Shown piece after piece: positions 1 to 10,289 of a stretch of DNA of 64,000 nucleotides. The stretch lies in the NCBI RefSeq assembly GCF_001625215.2, contig NC_030385.2, positions 46,835,598 to 46,899,597 on the forward strand, in the 5' to 3' direction. A model generated the notes under the pieces. The model was given only the letters and a program-made list of their open reading frames with translations. It did not search any database and was not told where the DNA came from. A program made the position numbers and the translations under genes. The DNA is from Daucus carota subsp. sativus. Its lineage: Eukaryota > Streptophyta > Magnoliopsida > Apiales > Apiaceae. Each line of letters begins with the position of its first letter. The first letter of the stretch is position 1.

Positions 1-1149
1 TCCTCAGTTTCACCTGATTTCATCAATCAGCTTCTTTGTGTTAACTTTCAGAGTATGCAGGTAACATGTGACACAACATCATTTTTACGTTAAAAGCTGA
101 AAAGTGTTTATACTTAAACTAATATCACTCTTTTACCTGTGCTTTTAAAATATATGCACTTCACCAGAGGCTAGGGGATCCAGTGCTTAAACCATTCCTT
201 CAGGTCACTAATCTTTTCATGAACTTTTGTCTTTGCTCTTCTTGTTGTAAGAACTTCTGCTTTTAGCTGTCTCATGTATAAATATATCCAGTTCTCTCCT
301 CTATTGACATCTTCTGCTAATCATCGACTACATTGTGATTTGTGAATGTGTGATACTGAACAGGATGTTATACAGTTTGGCCCTCTTGTGAAGACATTAG
401 GGCTGGTCATGCTGACCAAGCCTCAACTTCTTCCATCAATATTTAGACAGGTAATAATTTTGTAAACCTTATCTTTTCTATTTTGCTTGTTTGATTACCC
501 CAGATAAATGATTTTTAAATGGATATAATGTGTCTTTTTGGTATGGAGTCGAACCATAGGTTTACTATTGTAATAAATTTTACAGGATTTATGTGAATCC
601 TCTGTTGAACATAATTCATCCAGGCTATTTAGGTCGATGCTTTAAATCCTATCAAGAAAAGTCCATTGTATTGCGTTGTCTATATTACGATATCTTGATC
701 CTGTCAAGAAAAGTCCTGTCTGCGTCTATGATATTTTAAATCTCCAGAATATAATGCTTATAAACATTTTGCTATATGTTTCAGGTTGGCATCCCAGTGC
801 TTCTCGACTGGTTTGGTCATTTCACAATGCTGGGATACTACACATTTTTGTCAGTTTTTATTGACCCAATTATTAGGTAATTATCTGCAGACTGCAGGCA
901 CTGACATTCCTTCTTAAGTTGTGTGGAACAGAGGATTGAACTTCATATACCTTAATTTCCCCACCAAAAGAAAAAATTAGCGAATCCTAGTGCTTAGTAG
1001 ATGTCTAATGAGTATCATGTTTTGACAGTCCGTCGATAGGTACACTTCCAGACAAAACAAGGTTTAAATGGAAGCGCCAACTTGAGGCTTGGAAATATGG
1101 AGCTGGTTTAGACTACACAATGAGTGCCTCTGAGGAACGAAACCACTGA
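1..1149 (+). CDS. 3' end of an unidentified membrane-protein gene (partial)
   Basis: Three final exons are supported: 364-450, 785-876 and 1029-1149, with AG acceptors and GT donors whose phases join exactly (0, then 2/1) and end in TGA. They encode about 100 residues that run DVIQFGPLVKTLGLVML..., then a hydrophobic stretch LDWFGHFTMLGYYTFLSVFI that looks like a membrane segment, then a basic tail ending MSASEERNH. The gene starts left of the window; a further exon may lie before position 60 but I could not confirm it. I do not recognise the family. The two hydrophobic stretches suggest a membrane protein. The region after 1149 is its likely 3' UTR. Confidence 0.6.
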
Positions 1150-2458
1150 TGAAACAATAAAGATGGAAAAGATCTCGCTACTAGCTAGCTTTGTCTTGCA
1201 AATCGAAGGAGGAGAGAAATAGAATTTCCTGTAGTATAGCTCTCATACAAAGTAAATACTTGATTCCTGCAGGTTGAAGGATGATTTTTTATATATATAT
1301 CATAGTAAATGAGTTGAGATATAGAGGTTTGTCTTTGTAGTTTGTACATTGATTGATCATCTATATACAAGTTTCTTGATATAACAATGTTTCTGCTATG
1401 TCAAAACAGTACTGATACTTGAAACTAAAATATCGAAAGATGACTTAGTAGAGACTGCTATACGGATTTTGAGATCTCATGTGTGGTCAGTGGCCGCCAC
1501 CACGAATAGAAAAGGCCCGGGGCTGGGTTAGTCTCTTACTAAATCCGCCACTATTGATATCGAGGCACTACTGCTAAAACGAAGTCAAAAAGAGAAGGGA
1601 CAGGAAAAGGGGAAGAATAATTAGAAAGCAGCACGCATATAAAGCAAGTGGGATTACTGTGCACAGCATTGACGCTCACTCCATCGAAATCCCCTAGTCT
1701 ACATGACACTCGATGGATGATCGTTTCTGCGGTGCTTGTTACAGAGGGAAATACACTCTCTTTATGTCAACTAACACATGATCATTATTAAGTATGTCAA
1801 ACTAAGCATACTCACAATGGAGAAGTTTCAATAGAACCACTTAACTCTCTAGTTGAGTTAGTTCCGTAATTAGGTGCCCAGAAAATATATTGTAACAATC
1901 ATCTGTCGGACATGAACCACAACAAAAAGTCGGGCCTTGCAGTTTCACCTGCAGTACCTGCATGTGTTCTAGATTACCTAGCTGTTAGAACCTTAATTCC
2001 AAGTCACACAAACAAAATATACAGTACCCCAAAAACTAGAACTCAATCAGAATATTTTTAAGGTTTTGATTACATAGTCAACTTCAGGTGCATATATAAA
2101 CTTATCTGACTATCTAGTATCTACATATGCACAGTCTCTCTAGCAAAATGGTAATTCAAAGTCTGAAAGTGAACAGACAACAATAACTATAAAAATCAAT
2201 GATTCACTAAATTGGAGTAATCTCAAGCATGGTTGGTAAAGGCTGTCAAACCCGACCAATCTCCCGTAACCGACCATTGTCATCGGTCGGTTATGAGACC
2301 ACAACCGACTGATTCCTACCTTAACCGATCATTTTGGACGGTCGGTTTTGTCCTCTTTTCTCGTAGTATCTCACCGTATCATTATATATCGGTATATATA
2401 CAAATGAAATGCAGGAAACTAATGGTGTGTACGTGCAAGTCTCCCCGAATTTTGAACG
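1150..2458. other. Gap between convergent genes
   Basis: This stretch holds the likely 3' UTR of the leftmost gene (to about 1400) and then noncoding DNA up to the CLE gene stop codon. No ORF with recognisable content, RNA gene or repeat with clear ends was seen. Confidence 0.5.
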
Positions 2459-2677
2459 CTATCGTCGCTTGTTGTGCAGTGGATTCGATCCAGTCGGGAC
2501 CTTCCGCTTATCAACATCAAAATCTTTAGTCGTATCATTTACAGGACGATGAGGACCAAACACTTGTTCTTCTTGTTGATGATCAACGCTTTCCGCTGCG
2601 CTGCTAAAGAGCTGCCCTCCACTCCTCACGCAAATCAGACAAAATAGGAAGAGAAGCAACAACTTAAAGCCACCCAT
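2459..2677 (-). CDS. CLE (CLAVATA3/ESR-related) signalling peptide precursor
   Basis: A 72-residue intronless pre-propeptide. Residues 1 to about 22 are a signal peptide (MGGFKLLLLFLFCLICVRSG), followed by a variable hydrophilic linker and, close to the C terminus, the CLE motif RKVPTGSNPLHN followed by KRR. Known CLE precursors have this layout: a secreted short precursor cut to a 12-13 residue, hydroxyproline-bearing ligand for CLV1/BAM/PXY-type receptor kinases at the cell surface. The RKVP start resembles CLE25/CLE26 and the NPLHN end resembles CLE8/9/14-type peptides, so the exact orthologue is unclear. Small CLE genes are often missed by gene finders. The motif is complete and no damage is visible. 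The next annotated gene on either side is unrelated. Confidence 0.88.
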   Translation of the reverse strand: MGGFKLLLLFLFCLICVRSGGQLFSSAAESVDHQQEEQVFGPHRPVNDTTKDFDVDKRKVPTGSNPLHNKRR

Positions 2678-2908
2678 GCTTGTTTGTTTTCTTGTTTGAC
2701 ACTGATATATATGTGTGTGAATTTATTGTGGAGGAAAAACAAGGTTGTGTGCAAATAGGTAGATTGGACTTTACTGTGGAGGTGTGTACGTGGGGCATCA
2801 TATTCATACGTTTTGTATATGCATGGTTGGCCAAGTAATAAAGTGGAAACCGATTGTTGCTGCTTGCATGGCCGTCAGATCTTTCTAAGATAATGACCAT
2901 TAACACGT

Positions 2909-2917
2909 ATTTATAAG
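2909..2917 (-). promoter_or_regulatory. Candidate TATA box of the CLE gene
   Basis: On the minus strand this reads TTATAAATA, about 230 bases upstream of the CLE start codon. It is the best TATA-like match in the right place, but the long leader it implies makes it only a candidate. Confidence 0.3.
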
Positions 2918-2930
2918 GGAAAGATTACGG

Positions 2931-3062
2931 TTGATATTTCGAACGATTATTATTTGGGAACCGAAGAAGGATAGTTGATATTTCGGATGATTATTATTTA
3001 GGAACCGAAGAAAGATAGTTGATATTTCGGATGATTATTATTTGGAAATCGAAGAAAAATGT
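2931..3062. repeat. 44-bp tandem repeat, three copies
   Basis: Three consecutive 44-base units start at 2931, 2975 and 3019, each opening TTGATATTTCG and containing GATTATTATTTGG. The first two differ at a few bases; the third is more diverged at its end. The array lies about 250 bases upstream of the CLE start codon, just beyond the candidate TATA box. Confidence 0.9.
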
Positions 3063-3312
3063 TTATCAGTTATTTTGAGAAAATATTTTTAAATATCGAG
3101 AATGATAAATGTATGTTCTGATAAATATCGAGGATGAATGAAAGTAGTCGAAACTGAGAGGAGAAGGAAGATTAGCTTTAGTTGGGGCGGTGAGCTTAGC
3201 GTAAAGGCCAAGTCCTTTTGTGTGTGGAGATTAAAGGGGGAGCAAACTCAAAACCTACCCTTTTACGCTTTTAACGCAATCTTGGTAAAATCTAGAACCC
3301 ATAATATAAGTA

Positions 3313-3544
3313 CTCCCTCAGTCCTTCTGTCCAACAGATTCTTTACGTTATTTTTGACATGCACTTTAAGAATCCTATAAAATATACTTATATTATATAT
3401 TTATTTTTAAAAAAAAAATCTGGAAAAAAATTTTGACGTTTAAACTTTTATTCAAAAAAGAAAAACATTATTGAACTATACTTTATAAGAGTTTTAAAAT
3501 GCGTGCAAACAGTGAACGTAAACATCCTACTGGGACGGAGTTAG
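3313..3544. mobile_element. Stowaway-type MITE (Tc1/mariner)
   Basis: The element opens CTCCCTCAGTCC and closes with GGGACGGAGTTAG, the inverted form of the Stowaway end CTCCCTCCGTCCC, and is flanked by TA on both sides (3311-3312 and 3545-3546). It is 232 bases long and has no coding capacity. Its right part (TTTATAAGAG...AAATGCGTG) resembles the right part of the element at 63504-63800, so both belong to one family. Confidence 0.85.
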
Positions 3545-3546
3545 TA

Positions 3547-4456
3547 ATATAGCGGAAGAGCGACAAAATCTAGATTGTGGCTAATTCCAGGCATTGAAAT
3601 TGTGAAAGTCAAATGCTGCTGTACTTACTCCACTAGTGCCGTTGAAATTAGCAAATGTTGAAACAGTTACAGTTTTTGCCAGAGATTGGCAAGAGGCCAT
3701 GGAACCTGTGTTAAGACTTATAGGAAAATGCATGAGGACAGAACTGTTTATAGATTTTTGTATATTGGAGAGGTTTAATTAAAATGGCCTCTGTATCCCT
3801 ATCAACCACCCCCCTTAAAATATTTCCATCAATGTCAACTATGTAACATGAATTTATGGTTTTTCTATTAAAAAACCATGTCTGTGTTCTTACTGACAGC
3901 TCCGGCAAGCATTATTTAGGTATTACAATTATTGAACAGCGAAAAATATCTTTAGGTTAAATGATGCATGATGGTTCTAACCTGAATGTTGTTTTAAATC
4001 TCATAATTACTCCGTTTGGGAATTAAGATTTGACTTAAAATTTTGAATCAAAAAACATGTTTGGATAGTTTAAAGAATTTGGATTTGGATTTTATTTCAA
4101 ATCCAAAACATTCAAATACTAACTGAATTTTGAGAATTTGAAATGACAACTCGAATAATTGAAATTCTCATTTGAAATGAAATTAGTGTTCTCAAATGCA
4201 ATCTTAATGCATTCGCAGTTCATGGACTACACGCGCTGGACTTTACTTTTAATGGGCCTGAACCTGAAGAGTTGGGGAGTTTAATCTGAATCATATCTGA
4301 AGTTGGGCTTTATGCTCCTCATTCCTGAACTTGAGCGCCCGGGCTCTCAAAAGGGAAAACCCTAATATTTTATATGTAATATTTGGTCAAAATTTGATAT
4401 ATTTAATCAAAAAAAAATCTAGTATAGAAAATATGGGGTGAAAGGAGCAAATAATT
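3547..4456. other. Noncoding gap
   Basis: No gene is seen here. The stretch 4010-4200 is rich in short inverted AAATTC/GAATTT-type matches and may be a degenerate MITE, but I could not define its ends. Confidence 0.4.
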
Positions 4457-5362
4457 TGTTAAAGATTTTACCGCTACTACTTTTTAATATTTCATGATTT
4501 GAAAAGATCTATAAGATCCTACCTAGATACTAATTTTTTAACGATGTTTTAAAAAAATTGGATTGCAAATTTTTTAAAATCCCGCACATGTCACTAAAAT
4601 CCAACCACATTCATCACACACATATGAATTTATGAAATCTAAAATAATAAATAATCTTTCTACCATGTGCTCGTGTGCATACATTAACCACTACTAATTG
4701 ATTGTACTAAATTTTTGTGCATGCAACAATCATTATTATTAAAAAAATATTAGAATTAATAAAAATCTTCCACATAACCAAAAATTGATTGTTATCGTAT
4801 GTCCATAAATATACGATAGGGCTGACTATAATCGTTGCCTTAATTGGAGCTGTAAAATATTACGTAAAATCTGTTGTACATTGATTGTATTGATATATTG
4901 ATTGGTTATAATTTAAAAACGATATATTGTTAGATTATTATAATAAAATATATCAATTTAATATGATAATAAATTATGTGTAATCTTACTACAAATTTTA
5001 AAAATAATATTTTTAACTATGTAATTAAAATACTTTAACATACAAATAAAATAAAAATAAAAAGCAGACATTCAAGAAGCACGGAAATATATAAATTCTC
5101 TATTAAATACTCGTAGATCAGGTTGAGAATAAAAACGTCCAACCGAATTAAAATGCAAAATCTCGTACATGTCGCTAAATTCCGGCCACGTGCATTAGAT
5201 ACAGCTGTCTTTTTGAAAATCTTAACTCAAAAGCACAAAAAGACAAGAAAATACAGTTGGGACTTGGTAAATGAAAAAGCGCGTGACTCACACTGCCCAA
5301 AATGGGCCTGGGTTAAGTACAAAACACCCTAATTTCTTCCCGTGTTCTCACTCGCTCCTCAA

Positions 5363-5370
5363 CTATAAAA
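5363..5370 (+). promoter_or_regulatory. TATA box inherited from the RAD16-like promoter
   Basis: CTATAAAA lies in a block shared with the intact RAD16-like gene (CTATAAAG at 62066-62073, minus strand) and with truncated copy 2 (11184-11191). Its conservation in all three suggests the truncated copies could still start transcripts. Confidence 0.6.
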
Positions 5371-5795
5371 CCCCCCTCCCCCCACCATACAAAACACATC
5401 TCACTTTGTAACTTTCTTTTACAAAATCCCCTAGAATTCTCTCTCGTTTTACTCCTGCTATGTGTCTAGTCCATCATTATTTTCTTTAAGATTGTCTTGA
5501 ACTCCGATACCATGTTAAGTAAAAATAACAACTCCCCGCATCCTCTATTTGAGGGTATATACATCGACTCTTAAATTTCTGAGTTTTGTTTTTGTATCTA
5601 TAAATCTTACAGTGGATTTGACTAATTTTACAGTTTTGTTTTATGTATGATTGTTTATGAAATGTTAGCCATGTATTTTATTTATTTATTCTAAACTGGT
5701 TTTCTCCGTGCAGATTCGAGCATGGCTGATGATAATGAGCTTGTCAGCAGAAAGAAAGAACAGAATTCCCATATTAATGTGGGAAGTATGTGTGG

Positions 5796-5881
5796 GAAGA
5801 GGAGCGGAAAAAGCTGTAGAGCCACCTGATCGATCTGAGAAGAGGAGCGGAAAAAGCTGTAGAGCCACCTGATCGATCTGA
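5796..5881. repeat. Perfect 43-bp tandem duplication
   Basis: Two identical 43-base units (5796-5838 and 5839-5881), each beginning GAAGAGGAGCGGAAAAAGCT, lie inside the coding remnant of truncated copy 1. Identity without visible change points to a recent event. Confidence 0.95.
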
Positions 5882-6540
5882 TTGTGCTTGAGAAGCACGA
5901 GGAGTCTCCGAATATGATTTTGTAATCACCACCTATTCAATCGTAGAAGATGAATATCGAAAAAATGTGATACACAAGTTCCAGTAGTGCTTGTATAGGT
6001 TTGAAATTATTAAACTAGCAGAAGATGTAACATGTTTATTAATATAAAAATATATTGTAATAATTAAATGTTGGTTCTTTGTATTTTGTACTTTTGTATT
6101 CTATATACTTGTTTTGTTGAAAATGCATTTCGTTTGTTATTGAGGACAGCTTTTCTCTATTTTATTATTCAGAATATTCTGTGTATTTGTTCTTTGTGTA
6201 AAAAAATATTATAAAGGCAAATATGGCTTATAAGTTTAAATCTGAAGAGAAGTTAAAAATCATACTCATTTCAGTGGATTAATTTTTGTAAAAAAAAATT
6301 GACTATATAGAAATATATAAGACCACTTTTAAAAATAATAAGTAATTATTTATTACAATATAAATAAATTTTATACTAATAAGTTGTAAAGTTCAAAAAA
6401 AATTATTCAAATACATAAATTAAAATTTCTTTCTGCTATAAATTAATTTTATTTTATAATCAGTTATTTAAGCACCAAAATTATCAGTGTGTTTTAAATT
6501 ATCGATAGGATTTATAAGCAGATGACGAAAATAAAAGATC

Positions 6541-7282
6541 CCAAAGAAAGGGGAGCGCCAGAATAAAGATAAAATGGAAATCTATACCGTTGTTCGTGCA
6601 ACACCCATTAATTCTACACTAGTATATGATATTGTCCGTTATTGATCATGACTAAACTCGCTTGAGTTTATTTTTGAATTTCTCCCAAAAGCCTCGTACT
6701 AACAGAGTTGTATTATTAGAGGTGTTCTGACTGTTGTTGATAACTCCTAACAATTTTTCTTCTCACACGGACTTGACACATGACGAATAGTGTTCCTCAT
6801 ACTCAAAATCCATTTGACTATCTTCCAGGTCCATACCGAAAGGCCCACTTGTCTTATACTTAAGCATATCCAGGATAGCACCGGTTCGACAAATGTTGAA
6901 TACAACCTCTCATATTCGAAATCCGTTTGACTATTTAGACCCATATCGAAAGGCCCACTTGTCTCATACTTAAACCTCTCCTAGATAGCCCAAGAGCTTT
7001 TTCCTGACCCGTTCGTCAGAGATCGTTAACAACTGTTAACATATGACTCACATATTATATGCACAAATTTCATTCTGAATTCATCCTTAAAAGTCACGTA
7101 TTACAAGAATAAAGTTGTTTTAACTCTCAGAAAACTAGCGGTATGGGATTAGAATTAGGAATCGAATTACGGAAGTATGGGATTAAGGTATCAATTCTGA
7201 TATCATGTATTTGATATTAGAACGGATGATATCATGCTAACTCTGAGTTAAGGTGTTACGCAACCAACATGGATGAGGTCAC
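6541..7282. other. Gap with two diverged tandem segments
   Basis: Two neighbouring segments, about 6797-6875 and 6913-6995, share ATCCATTTGACTAT / ATCCGTTTGACTAT, then CCGAAAGGCCCACTTGTC / TCGAAAGGCCCACTTGTC, in the same order. They are an old direct duplication of about 115 bases. Their origin is unknown and there is no credible ORF. Confidence 0.6.
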
Positions 7283-7662
7283 AAAGCCTTTGACACAATT
7301 TAGTGGATGGTTTCTATTTTTTGTTACAGGCAAAATAACACGATAGAGGTTGTTCTTTCCTAGTAATCTTCGTACAATTGGGCTTTAAGTGGCACTCTAC
7401 AAAATTGTGTTGGAGAACTTTACTCTCTGGTAAGATTTATGGTAGATGAGTTATCTTATATGGTACACAACTCAATTTATGGGTATTTATATCTAACTTA
7501 TTTTGTGGTTCCTCTGGCCCGGATCCTTTATCCTCTAGATTAATCCTTATTCTTACTACTTGTTTAAGGATTGTGATTGCCAGACGCTTGATTTCCAGAA
7601 AGATATGTTAATGTACTTGTAATACTCCACCACTTCATAATCCTCTTGTCAATCAATCAATT

Positions 7663-8373
7663 TAGGGGTGTGCATGGTGCGGTTTGGTGCGGTTCCGGAC
7701 ATTAACCGTTACCAAACCGATGAATGCGGTTCGGTTCGGTTAATCATCATTAACCGTAACCGCACCAATTAAAACGGTTTTTCGGTTGCGGTTAACCATT
7801 AGTCGGTTGCGGTTTTTTTTCGGTTTTTCCACTATTATTTATTACTCTTGTGCATAATGATTTTTTTAAAAAAAATATAAAATTTTCATGAACATGTACA
7901 ATATGTTCGGTTACTATTTACTATTGTTTCTATATGAGGATATAAGAAACATTACATACTTTCATCTAAAAAATCTTAATACACAATAAAAACTAAAACA
8001 TACATATTTTGATAAGAAATTAGATGTGAAGTTTAAATATTTGAGTGCCTGGTTATTTAAGTGACTTAGCAAGTATGCAAGTACGGGTCTGTGGAAGAAG
8101 AACCTCTATATAAAATTAGATGTGAAGTTTAAAAATGACTAAGGTGCTTTATTACTATTATTAATATATATATAAATATATTTATATATATATATTTCGG
8201 TTCGGTTAATTTCGGTGCGGTTTTAACATAAAACCGAAAATAAAACCGCACCACTAATTTCGGTTTTTTATCTCGGTTATTTTCGGTTTTATTTGCGGTT
8301 TGGTTTTTTTCGGTGTGGTTTTTCGGTTTTTTTTAGGTTTTTTTGCGGTTTCGGTTTTTTCTGCTCGCCCCTA
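7663..8373. mobile_element. hAT-type MITE with CGGTT-rich subterminal repeats
   Basis: The 711-base element starts TAGGGGTG and ends CGCCCCTA and is flanked by a perfect 8-base target duplication AATCAATT (7655-7662 and 8374-8381), the hAT signature. Its ends are packed with GCGGTT, CGGTTCGGTT and their complements, as expected of hAT subterminal transposase sites. No transposase ORF is present. It sits within the intron 5 homology of the RAD16 copy, and parent-like sequence resumes directly after it. Confidence 0.88.
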
Positions 8374-9351
8374 AATCAATTTGCCTCCAAATTCACAGCT
8401 TAACAACGTCAATATAATTGATAATCTCATGACAAAGCTGCTAGTTTCGGAAATTGCAAGCCATTTCTTAGTGTTCAATTCAGCTCCCAATGTTGAATCT
8501 GGTTTGCCAAGAACATGTTTATGATACATGCACCACAGTGCAAAGTTATTTCTGAGCATAAACACAATATTTTTGCGCCTTTAATAAATGCACTTCATAT
8601 AATTAGTACATAAAAAGTTGATATATACATATATAGATGCTAGAATATGGTAAGATTGATATAATTTGGATGGCACATAGTTTTCTTTATTGGCGACATC
8701 TGGCTATCTGAGCAGGTCCCAGGTCTTTCCCAGTTATAATGACTTCTTCACATATTTAAAAGCCGAAGAAAAGATAGTAGAACATAGTAGTCTTTTTAAA
8801 ATTTTATATTTTAGAAAAAAAATGTACACATAAACAATACAGTGCTGCTATCTTCTTTGTATGTCTTTAAATGTGTGTAGAAGTCAAAGTACAAATCGTG
8901 AGATGAAGCAACTATGTTTTTTCTTTATATGTGGTTAGAGTTCTATTTAAGTTACCTAAATATTTTTTGGGTCTTAAGATTGCTAAATCTGGTTTTGATG
9001 ATTATAGCTATAATTTTTTAAAATTTTTTCCCTTCATATTGCTAATTTTTAAAAAAGTGTGCTAATGTGTCACCCCTCCCACCATACTTATAAACTATCA
9101 TGTTGCTTCACCTGCACAATGCGACGAAGGCTTGCTTTGCAAGGTTTCACACTTATTGCTTGTTTTGCACACTTTTAAGAACCAGGTCAGTGGACTTAAA
9201 ATTAATGACATGTCTATTGACCGTTTCACGGGGCGTGGTAAATATTTTTGTGCATTCTATGTGGGGCACATTTTTTTAGGCACTTTTGCTAATCATATCA
9301 TGTATTTTGATTTGAGGATGTACTCAAAAATTTCATGCAAATTTCATGTGA

Positions 9352-9478
9352 CTTCTCAAATCATGTGTTACAGCAATATCATGGCACCTCTGCCAGGCTG
9401 AGCATGTCCAATAAAAATGGCAAGGACATGCTCGGCCTGGAGGTGCCATGATATTGCTGCAACACATGATTCGAGAAG
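9352..9478 (+). other. 127-nt foldback made of inverted copies of RAD16-like exon 7 (MIRNA-like candidate)
   Basis: Two arms of about 55 bases, about 9352-9409 and 9424-9478, are near-perfect inverted copies separated by a loop of about 14 bases. I count two mismatches, one G-U pair and one 3-base bulge in the stem. Both arms derive from exon 7 of the RAD16-like gene. The left arm, read on the plus strand, contains 22 bases (9372-9393) perfectly antisense to the parent mRNA (parent positions 57917-57938). The shape (short loop, long stem, one locus, related to a gene) is what is known for young plant MIRNA or hairpin-siRNA loci arising by inverted duplication of a target gene. Transcription and processing cannot be judged from sequence, so the structure is sure and the function is not. 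Confidence 0.6.
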
Positions 9479-9499
9479 TTTACTTCTTACACGTACTAA

Positions 9500-9838
9500 G
9501 AGCAACTCTATTTTTCCTTTTAAGTCATATTTCAACAAAACTAACACAAAAAATTGCTCCAACACTCTCCTTATGTCTCCCTACAAATTTAGGAGCCTAA
9601 AAACCTTCCTCTTTATTGAGGAGCATGAAATGCCTCCGAAACCAATTTTATATTAGTATATACTACTTCCTTCTCATGTAGTCAACCTTCATTAACATAT
9701 ATTGTCTATAATCATAATTTTGAAAAGAAGTAGAGACAAGTTGAGGAGGATTGTTGGAGTTTGGTGGTGATAATGACTAAAGAGTCTGTATAATAATCAT
9801 ATAGTTAGGAGTTTGTCGAGCAACTCTTGGAGTTGCTC
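9500..9838. mobile_element. Harbinger-like MITE inside the exon 7 copy
   Basis: The 339-base insert starts GAGCAACTC and ends GAGTTGCTC, with TAA on both sides (9497-9499 and 9839-9841), fitting a PIF/Harbinger-type 3-base target site. Exon 7 homology to the RAD16-like gene stops at CGTACTAA on the left and resumes as AGCGTGTAGATC on the right, which defines the insertion. There is no transposase ORF. The family call rests on the short ends and TSD only. Confidence 0.75.
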
Positions 9839-9970
9839 TAAAGCGTGTAGATCTGGTGATCTTGCCCTCCCTCCTAAAATGGTAACTTCAATACTTTCCT
9901 ATATTTTAAGGCACCAGCCAAGATATGCATATCTACTTCATGATTATGTTATATGCAATGTCGTTTGCAT

Positions 9971-10289
9971 GATTATGTTATATGCAATGTTGTTTTCGTT
10001 GTCAGTTCATGTTAAGATTTCATTAGAATTGTTAAGATTTTATTGTAAAATCATACAACCAGATTTTAATGAATTTTAAATAATTATTGAATACAATCAT
10101 ATTATACTCGTAATTGTGGATCATGATTAAGTACCTTTCAAATTTTAGATCTAATTTAATAAATTAATTGGATATCCCATAGTCTTATATTTTTGTATTG
10201 CGAATTGAATCAAATTTCATGAATAAAAATATTATGAAAAATTTGAATTGAATACACATCCTAATTATTATGAACAATTATAATAAACG
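9971..10289. other. Noncoding gap between RAD16 fragments
   Basis: AT-rich sequence with a short direct repeat near 9940-9990 (ATTATGTTATATGCAATG twice). I see no gene. Confidence 0.4.

Larger units (their letters stand above)
4457..6540 (+). pseudogene. Truncated copy 1 of the RAD16-like gene: promoter, leader and 5' coding fragments
   Basis: The block 5278-5371 matches the promoter of the intact RAD16-like gene (62066-62160, opposite strand), including the GCGCGTG, TTCTTCCCG and CTATAAA elements. A leader with CCCCTAGAATTCTCTCTC follows, then an intron-like stretch with an acceptor before ATTCGAGCATGG. The first ATG at 5722 opens only 35 codons, to 5829. Near 5900 the sequence still resembles the parent's coding stretch for NYDFVITTYSIV, but the helicase core between is missing. 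After about 5975 the homology to coding sequence stops and a 3' UTR-like segment shared with copy 2 (10290-12660) begins. Upstream and downstream flanks also match copy 2, so the unit was duplicated after truncation. No functional helicase can be made from it. Confidence 0.8.
7283..9970 (+). pseudogene. Decayed copy of the middle of the RAD16-like gene
   Basis: Sequence follows the parent gene (59.99 down to 57.8 kb, minus strand) in the same order. A match to parent exon 4 with flanking acceptor and donor lies at about 7330-7429 (GGGCTTTAAGTGGCACTC, the GTPIQN motif region). An exon 5 match lies at about 7521-7596. Intron 5 sequence is recognisable around 8380-8560 and 9120-9250, exon 6 is mostly lost, and exon 7 is split between about 9412-9499 and 9842-9881. 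Introns are kept, so this is a DNA-level duplication and not a retrocopy. Reading frames are broken by many changes and by two MITE insertions (7663-8373 and 9500-9838). It may once have been joined to truncated copy 1 upstream. Confidence 0.85.

Noticed and set aside
2931-3062. CRISPR-like array
   Set aside because: The three units are contiguous tandem repeats without spacers, in a plant nuclear sequence.
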